DNA from: Thermosulfuriphilus ammonigenes
GTDB taxonomy: Bacteria; Desulfobacterota; Thermodesulfobacteria; Thermodesulfobacteriales; ST65
NCBI RefSeq assembly: GCF_011207455.1
Contig: NZ_CP048877.1
Span: forward strand, 1,852,576 to 1,916,575
Length of the DNA stretch: 64,000 nucleotides
Reading direction: 5' to 3'
The translations under genes and the position numbers were made by a program. The notes under the pieces are model-generated. The model was not told the DNA's origin and searched no databases. It saw only the letters and a program-made list of their open reading frames with translations. This document shows, piece after piece, positions 34,601-42,956 of this stretch (the stretch's first letter is position 1; every line of letters begins with the position of its first letter).

Positions 34601-36496
34601 TCAGGCCTCCTTGAGACGGGAGGTGCGCAGTCCATTGGCCACGGCCAAAAGTTCTGAGGCCTCGTGGCAGAGGACGGCCCAGGCGGCACTGATGGCTCCT
34701 AGCAGGGCCAAAGGAATAAGAACCATCAAGACCAGAAGGGAGAAGATGATATTCTCTCGGCTGATCTCCCGGGCCCGGCGGCCAAGTTTTAGAGCAAAGA
34801 CAATCTTGCCCAGATCATCACCCATCAGGGCTACATCGGCGGCTTCAATGGCGGCGTCAGTGCCGGCCGCCCCCATGGCTATCCCTACGGTGGCCTGGGC
34901 CAGGGCCGGGGCGTCGTTGACTCCATCTCCCACCATGGCCACTGGCCCTCGGTGTCTCTTCAGCTCCTCCACGGCTCTGATTTTATCTTCTGGGGACAGA
35001 CCGGCCCGGACCTCGTCAATACCCAGCTCTTGAGCAATGGGCCTGGCTGCCTTAAGGTGGTCTCCTGTCAGCATAACAGATTCTATCCCCAGATGGTGGA
35101 GCTCCCTGATGACCTCCTTGGCCTTGGGACGAACTTTGTCCCTTAAGGCCAAAAGGCCCAGGGGCTTCTTTTCTTCGGCCACCACGACAATGGTCTTGCC
35201 CTGGGCCCTTAAGGAGCTGAGTTGTTCCTGAAGATGAGAGAGATCAACCCCTAAGTCATCCATAAGCTCAGGTCTTCCAAGGTAGATGGTCTTTCCGGCC
35301 ACTGTGGCCTTTACGCCAGATCCAGCTAGGGCCTTAAAGGCCTCGGCCTTAAGGGGAGTGAGCCCTCTTTCTTCGGCGGCAGCCACAATGGCCCTGGCCA
35401 GAGGATGCTCAGAGAGGCGTTCCAGGGTTAAGGCCAACCGAAGAAGCTCTTCTTCCTCTGTTAAAGCTACGATGTCAGTGACCATCGGGCGTCCTAGGGT
35501 AAGGGTTCCTGTTTTGTCAAAGGCCACTACCTTAATTTTACCCAGGTTCTCTAGATGGATACCTCCCTTAATAAGGACCCCTTCTCTACCGGCCCGTCCG
35601 ATGCCGGCCGCAATGGCGATAGGTGTAGACATAACCAGGGCACAAGGGGCTCCAGCCACCAGGAGAACCACCGCTCGCTTAAGCCAGGGGAGGGGATCAG
35701 GGCTAAAAAAGAGAGCCCCAATGGCTAGGGCTGCCGAAGTAAAAAGCACCAGGGGAGAGTACCAAATGCCAAAGCGTTCGATGAAAAGCTGGGTGCGACT
35801 TTTTTGCCTCTGGGCTTCCTCAATAAGATGGATAATCCTGGACAGGGTGTTATCCTCAAAAGAAGCTGTAGCCCGAACCTTAAGGGCTCCGGTCTGGTTG
35901 ATAGTCCCGGCAAAGACTTTATCTCCCGGCCCCTTTTTTACTGGAGTGGACTCGCCGGTAACCGTTGATTCATCAAGGTATGACTCTCCCTCAAGGATAA
36001 CACCGTCGGTAACCAGGGACTGGCCTGGGCGGACAAGAAAGACATCTTCCTGGCGAACCTCCTCCGCCGGGACACTGATCTCCCTTTCCCCTCGGAGGAC
36101 CACGGCCTGCTTGGGAGCCAGGTCAAGGAGGTCTCGTATAGAGCTTCTTGTCCGGGCATAAGTGTATTCCTCTAGCCCCTCGGCAGCTCCGTATAGAAAG
36201 ACCAGAAAGGCGGCCTCATCCCAGAGATTTAAGGCTACCGAGCCACCGGTGGCCCCGATCATCAGGATCTTGATATCTATGCGGCCCTGGCTGAGGAGAC
36301 GCTCAAGGCCTTCCCTCATCCAGTGAAGGCCACCGATGATGATTGCCAGAAGATATAGGGCTTTTTCTATCCCTGGAGGGAGAAGATTGGTATGAGCCAG
36401 AACAAAGGCTGCTCCGCTTATTATCCCGGCAACAATAGCGGCCACCAGGGGCGGATATTGCCACCAGGGCCCACGGAAGAGTTTCTCTTCAGCCAT
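34601..36496 (-). CDS. Heavy-metal translocating P1B-type ATPase (APC motif)
   Basis: A 631-residue metal pump with DKTGTLT (Asp 327 is phosphorylated), TGES, SEHPLA and GDGVNDAPALAQA. The TM6 metal site is APC (about residues 283-285) instead of the usual CPC or SPC. TM8 shows HEASELLAVANGLR, close to the HEGGT-type motif of the P1B-4 (Co/Ni/Zn) group. The N-terminus goes straight into membrane helices and lacks any heavy-metal-associated CxxC domain. It probably exports cobalt, nickel or zinc. I chose ATG 36496, which overlaps the DUF6178 stop by eight bases; a TTG at 36505 is also possible. The methyltransferase lies 9 bp downstream. Confidence 0.85.
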   Translation of the reverse strand: MAEEKLFRGPWWQYPPLVAAIVAGIISGAAFVLAHTNLLPPGIEKALYLLAIIIGGLHWMREGLERLLSQGRIDIKILMIGATGGSVALNLWDEAAFLVFLYGAAEGLEEYTYARTRSSIRDLLDLAPKQAVVLRGEREISVPAEEVRQEDVFLVRPGQSLVTDGVILEGESYLDESTVTGESTPVKKGPGDKVFAGTINQTGALKVRATASFEDNTLSRIIHLIEEAQRQKSRTQLFIERFGIWYSPLVLFTSAALAIGALFFSPDPLPWLKRAVVLLVAGAPCALVMSTPIAIAAGIGRAGREGVLIKGGIHLENLGKIKVVAFDKTGTLTLGRPMVTDIVALTEEEELLRLALTLERLSEHPLARAIVAAAEERGLTPLKAEAFKALAGSGVKATVAGKTIYLGRPELMDDLGVDLSHLQEQLSSLRAQGKTIVVVAEEKKPLGLLALRDKVRPKAKEVIRELHHLGIESVMLTGDHLKAARPIAQELGIDEVRAGLSPEDKIRAVEELKRHRGPVAMVGDGVNDAPALAQATVGIAMGAAGTDAAIEAADVALMGDDLGKIVFALKLGRRAREISRENIIFSLLVLMVLIPLALLGAISAAWAVLCHEASELLAVANGLRTSRLKEA

Positions 36497-38348
36497 CTTC
36501 CCCAAGCCTCACCACTACTAAGGTGATGTACCGGGGGTCAGGGGGAGAGGACGGGTCAACGTAGGCAAATTCGTCCTCCAAACGACCAAAGAAATAGTCA
36601 AGAAATCGAGTTAAGGTTTCTTCCTCTACTGGGTCGATTAAGGCCTTAAAGTTTCTTTCTACCTCCTGGCGAATCTGGGGGGGAATCCTGGCGCGCTCTC
36701 CCTCTCTTGCCGGTTCAAGTAGTCTCTTGAGGAAGGCCGACCATTCTCTTCGGGTAAGGGGCTCAAAGACAAAGGCCCCTTTAAGGAGCCAATTGGCCAG
36801 GGCAGTAGCTAAAAGACCGCTCCAGACAAGATCCTCGGTCTCGGTGATGTTAGTCGGCGCAAGAAGGCATTTCCCCGGCCATCCTCTGGGGGGGCCAAAG
36901 ATGCGAGGAAGCAGGCGACCAAAAAGCTCTATCTCCTTGAGCCGTCCGGCAACTTCTTTTACCTCAGTCAGGTTTTGGAAGAAGCGAAACTCTTGATCTG
37001 TACCCTGGGCCTTTTGATCAAAGTAGAAGATATCTTGGGGGCGTTCTTGAAGGAGCCCTTCCAGGGTAAGTTTGTAGGGTTCATCAAGGAAAGAGAGGGC
37101 CTCGGCTAAGGGCTCATCCTCAAAAAGGGCCAGGGCCTGGCGGCGAAGGCCCCGGAGTTTGGTATGGGCTAGGCGAAACAGGTCTTCCAAAAGATACTCT
37201 TCCAAACAAGCCCTGGCCTCTTCTGGGTTTTTACCAGAGAGCACCTCTAGGGCCAGATTGAAGTAGCTTTCGGCCTTTTCAATAGCCCTTTTTACCTGAG
37301 AGGGATCATCCAGGTTTATCTCGTCAGTCATTAGGATTTTGTTGACCACCCAGGCCAACTCTCGCCGCAGGCGTTCAAACTGGGCTGGATCAGTGATTCG
37401 GGAAAGGGCCTGGGTGAATAGCCCCTCGCCCATATAGACCACCGGCAGGAAGGCCGGAGGAGGCAGATCCTCCGTGGGCTCAGGAAGATAGCGACGCTCT
37501 ACGGGCCTCATTTGTTTTGGGCTCTCCAGACGAGCATAGATGTCCAGGGCCTCGAAATAATCCGGAACTCCCAGGTCGCCCAGCCGTCCCTTCCGCCAGC
37601 GGTAGGCTCGCTCCTGGACTTCGGCAGGAAGCTCCCAGAGAAGGGTTTCCATAAGGTTTCGGTATCTTTCTGGGGAGACTTCGATAAGGATCTGGAGAAG
37701 ACGCATGAAGATTGGCTCAAGCTTCTTCTTTCGGAAGGCAATAAAATAGGTGTCATCCAGGGTGAAAGGAGGCAGTCTGTCTCGGGCTTCCATGAAGTCA
37801 GTATCATCAGGACGCTTGTTAACCCGGATGAATAGATGCATCACAGCGGCCAGAAGATCTTCATCTACACTGACCAACCACTGGGCCACTTTGTCTTCAG
37901 AAACCTCAAAAAGGATGATGAGCCAGCTAAGGATGCGCTCAGGCACTAGGCTGTCTTTACGCCACCAATCAAGATCAAAGATAAAGGCCATCTGTTCCGG
38001 GGTGGCCAGGGCCAGGAGGCTGAGGGCATCTTCGGGGCCAATGGCCTTGATGGTCCAGAAGAGTTCCTGGGGGGGGAGCTTTTGGACCAGCTCCGGGGCC
38101 CGTTCAGAGAGAAGGATTAGCTTCTGGCGTATCTCCCAGGGGGCCGTAAGGACAACCTCCACCTGTTCAAAAAGGGGCAGACGATTGAAGATCCGCTCGG
38201 CTTCGGCAGGAGAGGTCTCCAGCAACACCCGGGCCAGGGGGGCCCTGGGAGGGAGGGCCCGGGCAAGGATTCTCTCCCGGGAGGAGTCCTTAGCTCCCGT
38301 TTTCTGAGACCTGGAAGGCATTTTGGATGTGGTTGATTCTTGGACCAT
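36489..38348 (-). CDS. DUF6178 family protein, function unknown
   Basis: A large soluble protein of about 619 residues, mostly helical with many Leu, Glu and Arg and no signal peptide, transmembrane helix or catalytic motif that I can see. The lineage-typical layout (LLETSPAEAERIFNRLP, QEERAYRWRK-like repeats, and SYFNLALEVLSG) fits the DUF6178 proteins of Desulfobacterota. It sits between yraN and the P1B ATPase in a tight overlapping operon, but that may only reflect co-transcription. The frame runs back to 38423; the ATG at 38348 (behind GGGAAG) is chosen, with 38321 as an alternative. Function is unknown. Confidence 0.6.
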   Translation of the reverse strand: MVQESTTSKMPSRSQKTGAKDSSRERILARALPPRAPLARVLLETSPAEAERIFNRLPLFEQVEVVLTAPWEIRQKLILLSERAPELVQKLPPQELFWTIKAIGPEDALSLLALATPEQMAFIFDLDWWRKDSLVPERILSWLIILFEVSEDKVAQWLVSVDEDLLAAVMHLFIRVNKRPDDTDFMEARDRLPPFTLDDTYFIAFRKKKLEPIFMRLLQILIEVSPERYRNLMETLLWELPAEVQERAYRWRKGRLGDLGVPDYFEALDIYARLESPKQMRPVERRYLPEPTEDLPPPAFLPVVYMGEGLFTQALSRITDPAQFERLRRELAWVVNKILMTDEINLDDPSQVKRAIEKAESYFNLALEVLSGKNPEEARACLEEYLLEDLFRLAHTKLRGLRRQALALFEDEPLAEALSFLDEPYKLTLEGLLQERPQDIFYFDQKAQGTDQEFRFFQNLTEVKEVAGRLKEIELFGRLLPRIFGPPRGWPGKCLLAPTNITETEDLVWSGLLATALANWLLKGAFVFEPLTRREWSAFLKRLLEPAREGERARIPPQIRQEVERNFKALIDPVEEETLTRFLDYFFGRLEDEFAYVDPSSPPDPRYITLVVVRLGEDG

Positions 38349-38679
38349 GATCTTCCCAAACAATAGTGACGACATCAAAACGGACAAGGGCCTCAAGGCC
38401 TTTGTTTCGTTTAAGCCACTCAAGGGCGGTCTGGCTGAGACGGCGCCTTTTCTCTGGGGTGATGGACTCTTCTGGAAGGCCGTAGTTAAGGCTGCGGCGT
38501 CCCTTAACCTCTACAAAGATTATGATCTGCTGGTATCGGGCAACGATGTCAATCTCACCCCGTCGGCCACGATAGTTGGTCTCCAGGATCTCGTAGCCCT
38601 GGCTTCGGAGATAGGCCGCGGCCAAGGCCTCAGACTGCCGGCCCAAAGAGGTCAGGCGCCTCTTTTTGGGGGAGGACAC
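38290..38679 (-). CDS. yraN: YraN/UPF0102-family nuclease-fold protein
   Basis: A 129-residue protein with the family core LGRQSEALAAAYLRSQGYEI, NYRGRRGEIDIVARY, IIFVEVKGRRS and YGLPEESITPEKRRRL, a restriction-endonuclease-like fold with conserved acidic residues. The biological role is unknown; it often sits next to rnhB. The open frame extends to 38925 deep inside rnhB, but the GTG at 38679 (GGCGGAG nine bases upstream) gives the standard length and overlaps rnhB by 50 bp. It also overlaps the start of the DUF6178 gene. Confidence 0.82.
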   Translation of the reverse strand: MSSPKKRRLTSLGRQSEALAAAYLRSQGYEILETNYRGRRGEIDIVARYQQIIIFVEVKGRRSLNYGLPEESITPEKRRRLSQTALEWLKRNKGLEALVRFDVVTIVWEDHGPRINHIQNAFQVSENGS

Positions 38680-39298
38680 CGCGAAAACTCCGCCGATGTA
38701 CCGGAGAAGGGCCGAAGCGGGCCAGGGCCAGTCGGTGTTCTTTGGTGCCATAGCCCTTATTTCGAGCAAAGTTGTAGTGAGGATAATCCTGATGAAGACG
38801 TTCCATGAGGCGGTCTCGGGTGACTTTGGCCAGGATAGAGGCCGCTCCAATGGAGACAGAGAGCGCATCTCCATGCTTAACTGGTCTCTGAGGGGCGGGC
38901 CAGTCGACAGTGAAAGGTCCATCAATAAGGAGAAAATCCGGTTTGGGAGACAACCCCTCTATGGCCAAGGCCATGGCCTTAAGGGAGGCCTTAAGGATTC
39001 CTAGATGGTCTATTTCTTCCTGATACACTTCAGCTACCGACCAAGCCCGGGCCTCAGCTACTATAAAATCATAGGCCCGGCCCCGGGCCTCCGGAGAAAG
39101 GGCCTTGGAATCGTTTATGAGGCTGATCCAGGCCTCCTCCTCCCAAAAGAATTCCGGGAGGATAACGGCGGCGGCCACCACCGGACCAGCCAGGGCGCCA
39201 CGGCCAGCCTCATCCACCCCGGCCACCAGCCGATAGCCGGCGCCCGACAATTCTTTTTCTAACTGGCAGCGGTCGAAATTAGATGGGGCCAGAAACAC
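38630..39298 (-). CDS. rnhB: Ribonuclease HII
   Basis: A 222-residue enzyme that cleaves RNA in RNA/DNA hybrids and removes misincorporated ribonucleotides. It has GVDEAGRGALAGPV (Asp-Glu catalytic pair), LINDSKALSPEARG, LIDGPF and GDALSVSIGAASILAKVTRDRLM. A Phe/Pro-rich C-terminal tail follows RRSFRGV. The start is a GTG directly behind the rplS stop (TAAGTG), so translation is coupled. rplS-rnhB is a classical pair. Confidence 0.95.
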   Translation of the reverse strand: MFLAPSNFDRCQLEKELSGAGYRLVAGVDEAGRGALAGPVVAAAVILPEFFWEEEAWISLINDSKALSPEARGRAYDFIVAEARAWSVAEVYQEEIDHLGILKASLKAMALAIEGLSPKPDFLLIDGPFTVDWPAPQRPVKHGDALSVSIGAASILAKVTRDRLMERLHQDYPHYNFARNKGYGTKEHRLALARFGPSPVHRRSFRGVLPQKEAPDLFGPAV

Positions 39299-39646
39299 TT
39301 AGCGACGTTCTTTGATCCGGGCCTTCTTACCCGAGAGCTGCCGCAGATAATACAGCCGCGAACGCCGAACCTTACCCCGCTGGACAACTTCGATCTTTTC
39401 GATGCGAGGGGAATGAAGGGGAAAGGTTCTCTCCACTCCAACGCCGTAGGAGACCTTGCGGACGGTAAAGGTGGCCCCGGTACCTGTCCCTCGTTTGCGA
39501 ATTACCACCCCTTGGAAGATCTGGATACGTTCCTTCTCTTCACCTTCAGTGATTCTAAGATGAACCTTGACTGTATCTCCGGGACGGAAATCCGGCAGAT
39601 CAGACCGCAGGTAACGGCTTTCTATCTCTCGAACTTGAGGTAACAT
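39299..39646 (-). CDS. rplS: Large ribosomal subunit protein bL19
   Basis: A 115-residue protein starting [20 protein letters not shown], with [20 protein letters not shown]-like and [21 protein letters not shown] blocks. It sits at the 30S-50S interface. The frame extends to 39703, but the ATG at 39646 follows AAGGAGG. In the usual order rplS follows trmD; here it lies upstream of ffh, which indicates rearrangement of the cluster. Confidence 0.95.
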   Translation of the reverse strand: MLPQVREIESRYLRSDLPDFRPGDTVKVHLRITEGEEKERIQIFQGVVIRKRGTGTGATFTVRKVSYGVGVERTFPLHSPRIEKIEVVQRGKVRRSRLYYLRQLSGKKARIKERR

Positions 39647-39719
39647 GGTTGCCTCCTTGAATAACTTTGCCCCCTCAACCCAAGGAGCAGACCTATTTAA
39701 CATATAAGCCTTGGGGTTC

Positions 39720-40643
39720 TCAAGGGGGAGTCCCGTCTCTTAGGGCCATAGAGATGAGTTTTTCTATCAGGGCTGGAAAATCAAGACCGGCTACCTTCGC
39801 TGCCAAGGGTAAAAGGCTGGTTTCGGTCATCCCCGGTATAGTGTTAGTCTCCAGGATATAGATCTCTCCATCTTCTCCCCAGATAAAATCACTTCGACTT
39901 ACGTGGCGGAGTCTCAGGGCCCGATGGGCCCTGAGGGCGGCCTCCTGGACTTTGAGCTTGATTTCTTCTGGAATTGGGGCCGGACAGATTTCTTTCGTGG
40001 CTCCAGGGAGATATTTGGCCTCATAATTAAAAAACGGATAGTCTTCTCCCGGGATTATTTCTATTACTGGCAAGGGGGTTTCATCCAGAATGGCGCAGGT
40101 AAGCTCCCGCCCGGGGATAAATTCTTCAAGGACAAGGGTGTCATCCAGGGAGAAAGCTGTTTTGAGGGCTTGAGGGAGCTCTTCTCTCTTTTTGACTATC
40201 TCCAGACCGATACTTGAGCCCTGGGTAGCTGGTTTAACCACCACCGGAAATGCCAGGTTATCCAGGTTTAAGGGGGCACCACGTCGGAGTTTCCGGGCTT
40301 TAGGAGTGGTGAGACCGGCTAGAGAGTATATTTCTTTGGCTAAGGCCTTGTCCATGGCCAAAGCGCTACCCAGCACGCCGGCTCCCTGGTAAGGTATTCC
40401 GAGGAGCTCAAGCATTCCCTGGATGGTGCCGTCTTCTCCTCCCCGGCCATGGAGAATGATCAGGGCACAGTCAAGCTCTCTGGCCTCGGCTACCAAATGG
40501 GGAAGGTCGGTGGCCGGGTCATAGCGGCGGACCTCGTAGCGGTCTTTGTCAATGGCCTGATAGACTGAATCCGCCCCTCTGAGGGAGACCTCCCTTTCGG
40601 GGGATATTCCTCCGGCAAGAAGGGCCAATCTAGTCTTTTTCAA
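39720..40643 (-). CDS. ddl: D-alanine-D-alanine ligase
   Basis: A 307-residue ATP-grasp enzyme that joins two D-alanines for peptidoglycan. It has [58 protein letters not shown] and the metal-binding [12 protein letters not shown]. The open frame starts at a TTG at 40667, but the TTG at 40643 follows GGAGGT by eight bases. It overlaps the HD gene by 14 bp. A TTG start is uncommon but used elsewhere in the window. Confidence 0.94.
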   Translation of the reverse strand: MKKTRLALLAGGISPEREVSLRGADSVYQAIDKDRYEVRRYDPATDLPHLVAEARELDCALIILHGRGGEDGTIQGMLELLGIPYQGAGVLGSALAMDKALAKEIYSLAGLTTPKARKLRRGAPLNLDNLAFPVVVKPATQGSSIGLEIVKKREELPQALKTAFSLDDTLVLEEFIPGRELTCAILDETPLPVIEIIPGEDYPFFNYEAKYLPGATKEICPAPIPEEIKLKVQEAALRAHRALRLRHVSRSDFIWGEDGEIYILETNTIPGMTETSLLPLAAKVAGLDFPALIEKLISMALRDGTPP

Positions 40644-41175
40644 GCTTGGCGACCTCCTCGGGGCCAAAGGGGAGGCGGGAGAAGATTCTTCTTTCCAGTT
40701 TCAAGCTGGCCTCCTCTTGGACTTTTATTCTTTGACGGCTTTCTTCTGTTTTTCCATATCGGGCAAGAAGATCGGCAAACCTCTCCTTTAAGGAAACAAT
40801 TCGGTCATGCATAACCCTTTTGTCAGCGTAATAAATGACCTCGGCCTCATCAATGGGGGATGACGGTGGTCGGGGTTTAAGAAAAATGTGTTCTTTGACT
40901 ATGGCGGCAACCTCTGGATAACCCAATTCATAGAGCCTGTTGGCCGCGGTGAAGGCATGATTTTCTCCGGTGACAAGGCTTTCATGTTTGGTCAGATCAT
41001 GAAGGAGACCAGCGGCAGCAAGGAGATCGAGTCTCAGAGACTCTCCAGACCGGTTTAAGGCCTCTCCCAGAAAGAGGGCCACCCTGGCCACTTTTTCGCA
41101 GTGGGCCCTGATGTGTTCGGGGACTCCAAAACGATCCAGGAGCTCTCGAGCCTGTTGCCAACTGGGTATTTTCAT
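40630..41175 (-). CDS. HD-domain phosphohydrolase
   Basis: A 181-residue protein with an HD motif: HCEKVARVALFLGEAL, then LLHDLTKHE (His-Asp pair) and HIFLK. Members hydrolyse nucleotides or phosphates; this one resembles the short HDIG/YqeK-like group. The substrate is unknown. The ATG at 41175 is used; the open frame to a TTG at 41193 is less likely. It is the first gene of the long leftward rplS-ffh-trmD run, just left of the AT-rich dnaA upstream region. Confidence 0.75.
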   Translation of the reverse strand: MKIPSWQQARELLDRFGVPEHIRAHCEKVARVALFLGEALNRSGESLRLDLLAAAGLLHDLTKHESLVTGENHAFTAANRLYELGYPEVAAIVKEHIFLKPRPPSSPIDEAEVIYYADKRVMHDRIVSLKERFADLLARYGKTEESRQRIKVQEEASLKLERRIFSRLPFGPEEVAKLEKD

Positions 41176-41193
41176 CGGAGGGCGATCATACAA

Positions 41194-41600
41194 TGTCCGG
41201 GTCTATTGTCCAAGAATTTGTTTAGAGGCCGGGGAAGAAACTTTTTATTCGTTTTTTTGCCACATTAAACTTTTTTAACGTTATATTCGCTTCTTATGAA
41301 GAAGAAAGATTTTTTTAAGTCCTTAAAAAAGTGGCGAAATTGAGAGATTGTTTAGAAGAGAGGTATTGTTGAAAAAGTGTTTTGTGACATTCAACTCATT
41401 GAAAATATTGAACTTTTTTTATGAAGATTTCTTTACGTTTTTTTGAAGGCCTTGGCCCGCAGGCGATTCTTAAGCCTAGGGACTTTCGTCAAATGTCTTG
41501 CTGTTGAAAACTATCTTTTAAGTTGGGCAAAATCGCCCCTCATCGGCTTTGACAGGGAACCGGAGATGGTTTTAAACCTTGGGGCCATCTGGCAGAAGAT
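41194..41600. other. AT-rich dnaA upstream region, candidate replication origin
   Basis: This 400-base gene-free stretch is markedly AT-rich compared with its surroundings. It holds a perfect inverted repeat TTTTTTAAG-TC-CTTAAAAAA (41311-41330) and three near-matches to the DnaA-box consensus TTWTNCACA: TTTGCCACA at 41256-41264, and TGTTGAAAA (reverse TTTTCAACA) at 41367-41375 and 41502-41510, each one base off. No perfect box cluster is visible and no dnaN or gyrB is nearby, so origin function is only a possibility; the dyad and AT content could also serve dnaA autoregulation. Confidence 0.35.
41549..41576 (+). promoter_or_regulatory. Candidate dnaA promoter
   Basis: TTGACA (41549-41554), a 16-base spacer and TTTAAA (41571-41576) fit a sigma-70-type promoter. 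The expected start near 41583 leaves about 33 bases with GGAGG just before the dnaA ATG at 41616. Confidence 0.45.
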
Positions 41601-41615
41601 GTTCTGGAGGTTCGA

Positions 41616-42956
41616 ATGGTGCGAGGTGAGGAGATCAAAGAACGTCTCAAAAACGTCATTTCGGAAAGTGGCTATCGTCTCTGGATTGAACCCCTGACCA
41701 TAGAGGCCCAGGGCGAAGGGGCCGTACGGTTTATTTGTCCTAATCGCTTTATGGCCAACTGGATTGCCGAAAACTACCAGGAGCAGATTAAAAAAGTGGT
41801 TAAGGAGCTGGGTGGCCAAGACCTCCTGTTTCAGGTGCGGGAAGAAGAGGCCGAGGAAAAACAGCTTTTTCTTCCCTATGAACCGGCTCGTCTTCTGGGA
41901 CGCCGCCTCTGCGATCGCTACACCTTTGACGAATTTGTGGTTGGAGATTCCAACTACTATGCCTATTCCGCCTGCTACTCTCTGGCCCAGGGGGATCCGA
42001 ATTCAAAGATCCTTTATCTCTTTTCTAAAACCGGTCTGGGGAAAAGCCATCTTTCCCAGGCCATTGGACACCATGTCCTTCGGGAAAAGAGGGATTTAAG
42101 AGTTTGTTATCTTACTGCCCAGGATTTTACCAACCAGATGGTCCGAGCCATAAAGACCAATACCATCGATCGCTTTAAAGAGAGATTCCGGCAGGGCTGT
42201 GATATCCTTATGCTTGAGGAAGTTCACTTTCTTACCGGGAAGGACTATACCCAGGCCGAACTGGCCCTGACCCTTGACTATCTCTTTGATGATAACAAGG
42301 CCGTTGTTTTTACCAGTACCGCTCCCCCCCGGGAGATCCCCAAGATCCAGGAGTCGTTGCGTTCTCGGCTCTCAGCGGGCCTGATTACCTCCATAAACCC
42401 TCCGGATTATCAGACCAGGGTCAAAATTATTGAAAGGAAGGCCCGACGACAGAAAACCGTTCTTTCCGAAGAGGTGATCCACTACCTGGCCACCAGTCTC
42501 ACCGGAGATATTCGCCAGATTGAGGGGGCGATTGTCGGTCTTCTTACCAGAGCCAGCCTTTTAAAGCATCCGGTGGACCTAGATCTGGCCCGGGAGGTGG
42601 TCCGGGAGCTGGTGGGAGACCGCCGGGACGTGACCAAAGAAAAGATCATCGAGCTTGTCTGTCGCTATTTTCAGGTCAGCCGGGACGAACTCCGGAGTCC
42701 TTCCCGGAGAAGGTCGGTAAGTTATCCCCGACAGATGGCCATGTATCTCTGTCGCAAGTTTACCGGGGAGACTCTGGAGGCCATTGGCCGGATGTTTAAT
42801 CGGGATCACGCCACGGTAGTTCATGCCTTAAATACCATCTCTCGTCGTTCTTCTAAGGAGGCCAAAACCAGGTACCAACTTGAATACCTTTGCCAGCAGA
42901 TAGAAGATCTCATTGGCGAAACTGGTGCTTCAGGTGTCGCTGCCCAGACGGATTAA
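41616..42956 (+). CDS. dnaA: Replication initiator DnaA (divergent)
   Basis: A 446-residue DnaA. Domain I (about 1-65), AAA+ domain III and domain IV are recognisable. The Walker A is SKTGLGKSHL instead of GGVGLGKTHL, so the first Gly of the loop is Ser. The Walker B segment is LMLEEVHFLTGK, with Glu-Glu replacing Asp-Asp. Domain IV has YPRQMAMYLCRKFTGETLEAIG and RDHATVVHA, the origin-binding helix-turn-helix. It should melt the origin and bind DnaA boxes. GGAGG precedes the ATG. It is followed with overlap by a GlcD-type gene, and dnaN is not adjacent. The changes suggest a divergent lineage form; a second DnaA elsewhere cannot be excluded. Confidence 0.88.
   Translation: MVRGEEIKERLKNVISESGYRLWIEPLTIEAQGEGAVRFICPNRFMANWIAENYQEQIKKVVKELGGQDLLFQVREEEAEEKQLFLPYEPARLLGRRLCDRYTFDEFVVGDSNYYAYSACYSLAQGDPNSKILYLFSKTGLGKSHLSQAIGHHVLREKRDLRVCYLTAQDFTNQMVRAIKTNTIDRFKERFRQGCDILMLEEVHFLTGKDYTQAELALTLDYLFDDNKAVVFTSTAPPREIPKIQESLRSRLSAGLITSINPPDYQTRVKIIERKARRQKTVLSEEVIHYLATSLTGDIRQIEGAIVGLLTRASLLKHPVDLDLAREVVRELVGDRRDVTKEKIIELVCRYFQVSRDELRSPSRRRSVSYPRQMAMYLCRKFTGETLEAIGRMFNRDHATVVHALNTISRRSSKEAKTRYQLEYLCQQIEDLIGETGASGVAAQTD

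Noticed and set aside
35286-36161. 291-residue rightward frame opposite the P1B ATPase
   Set aside because: Composition is Arg/Ser/Ala/Pro-rich, typical of the antisense of a coding gene, and the pump frame has all motifs.
37750-38307. 185-residue rightward frame inside the DUF6178 gene
   Set aside because: Arg/Ser-rich shadow with no domain; the leftward frame is full length and fits neighbours.
41443-41697. 84-residue frame overlapping the dnaA start
   Set aside because: It covers the candidate promoter and ribosome-binding site of dnaA and has no recognisable sequence.
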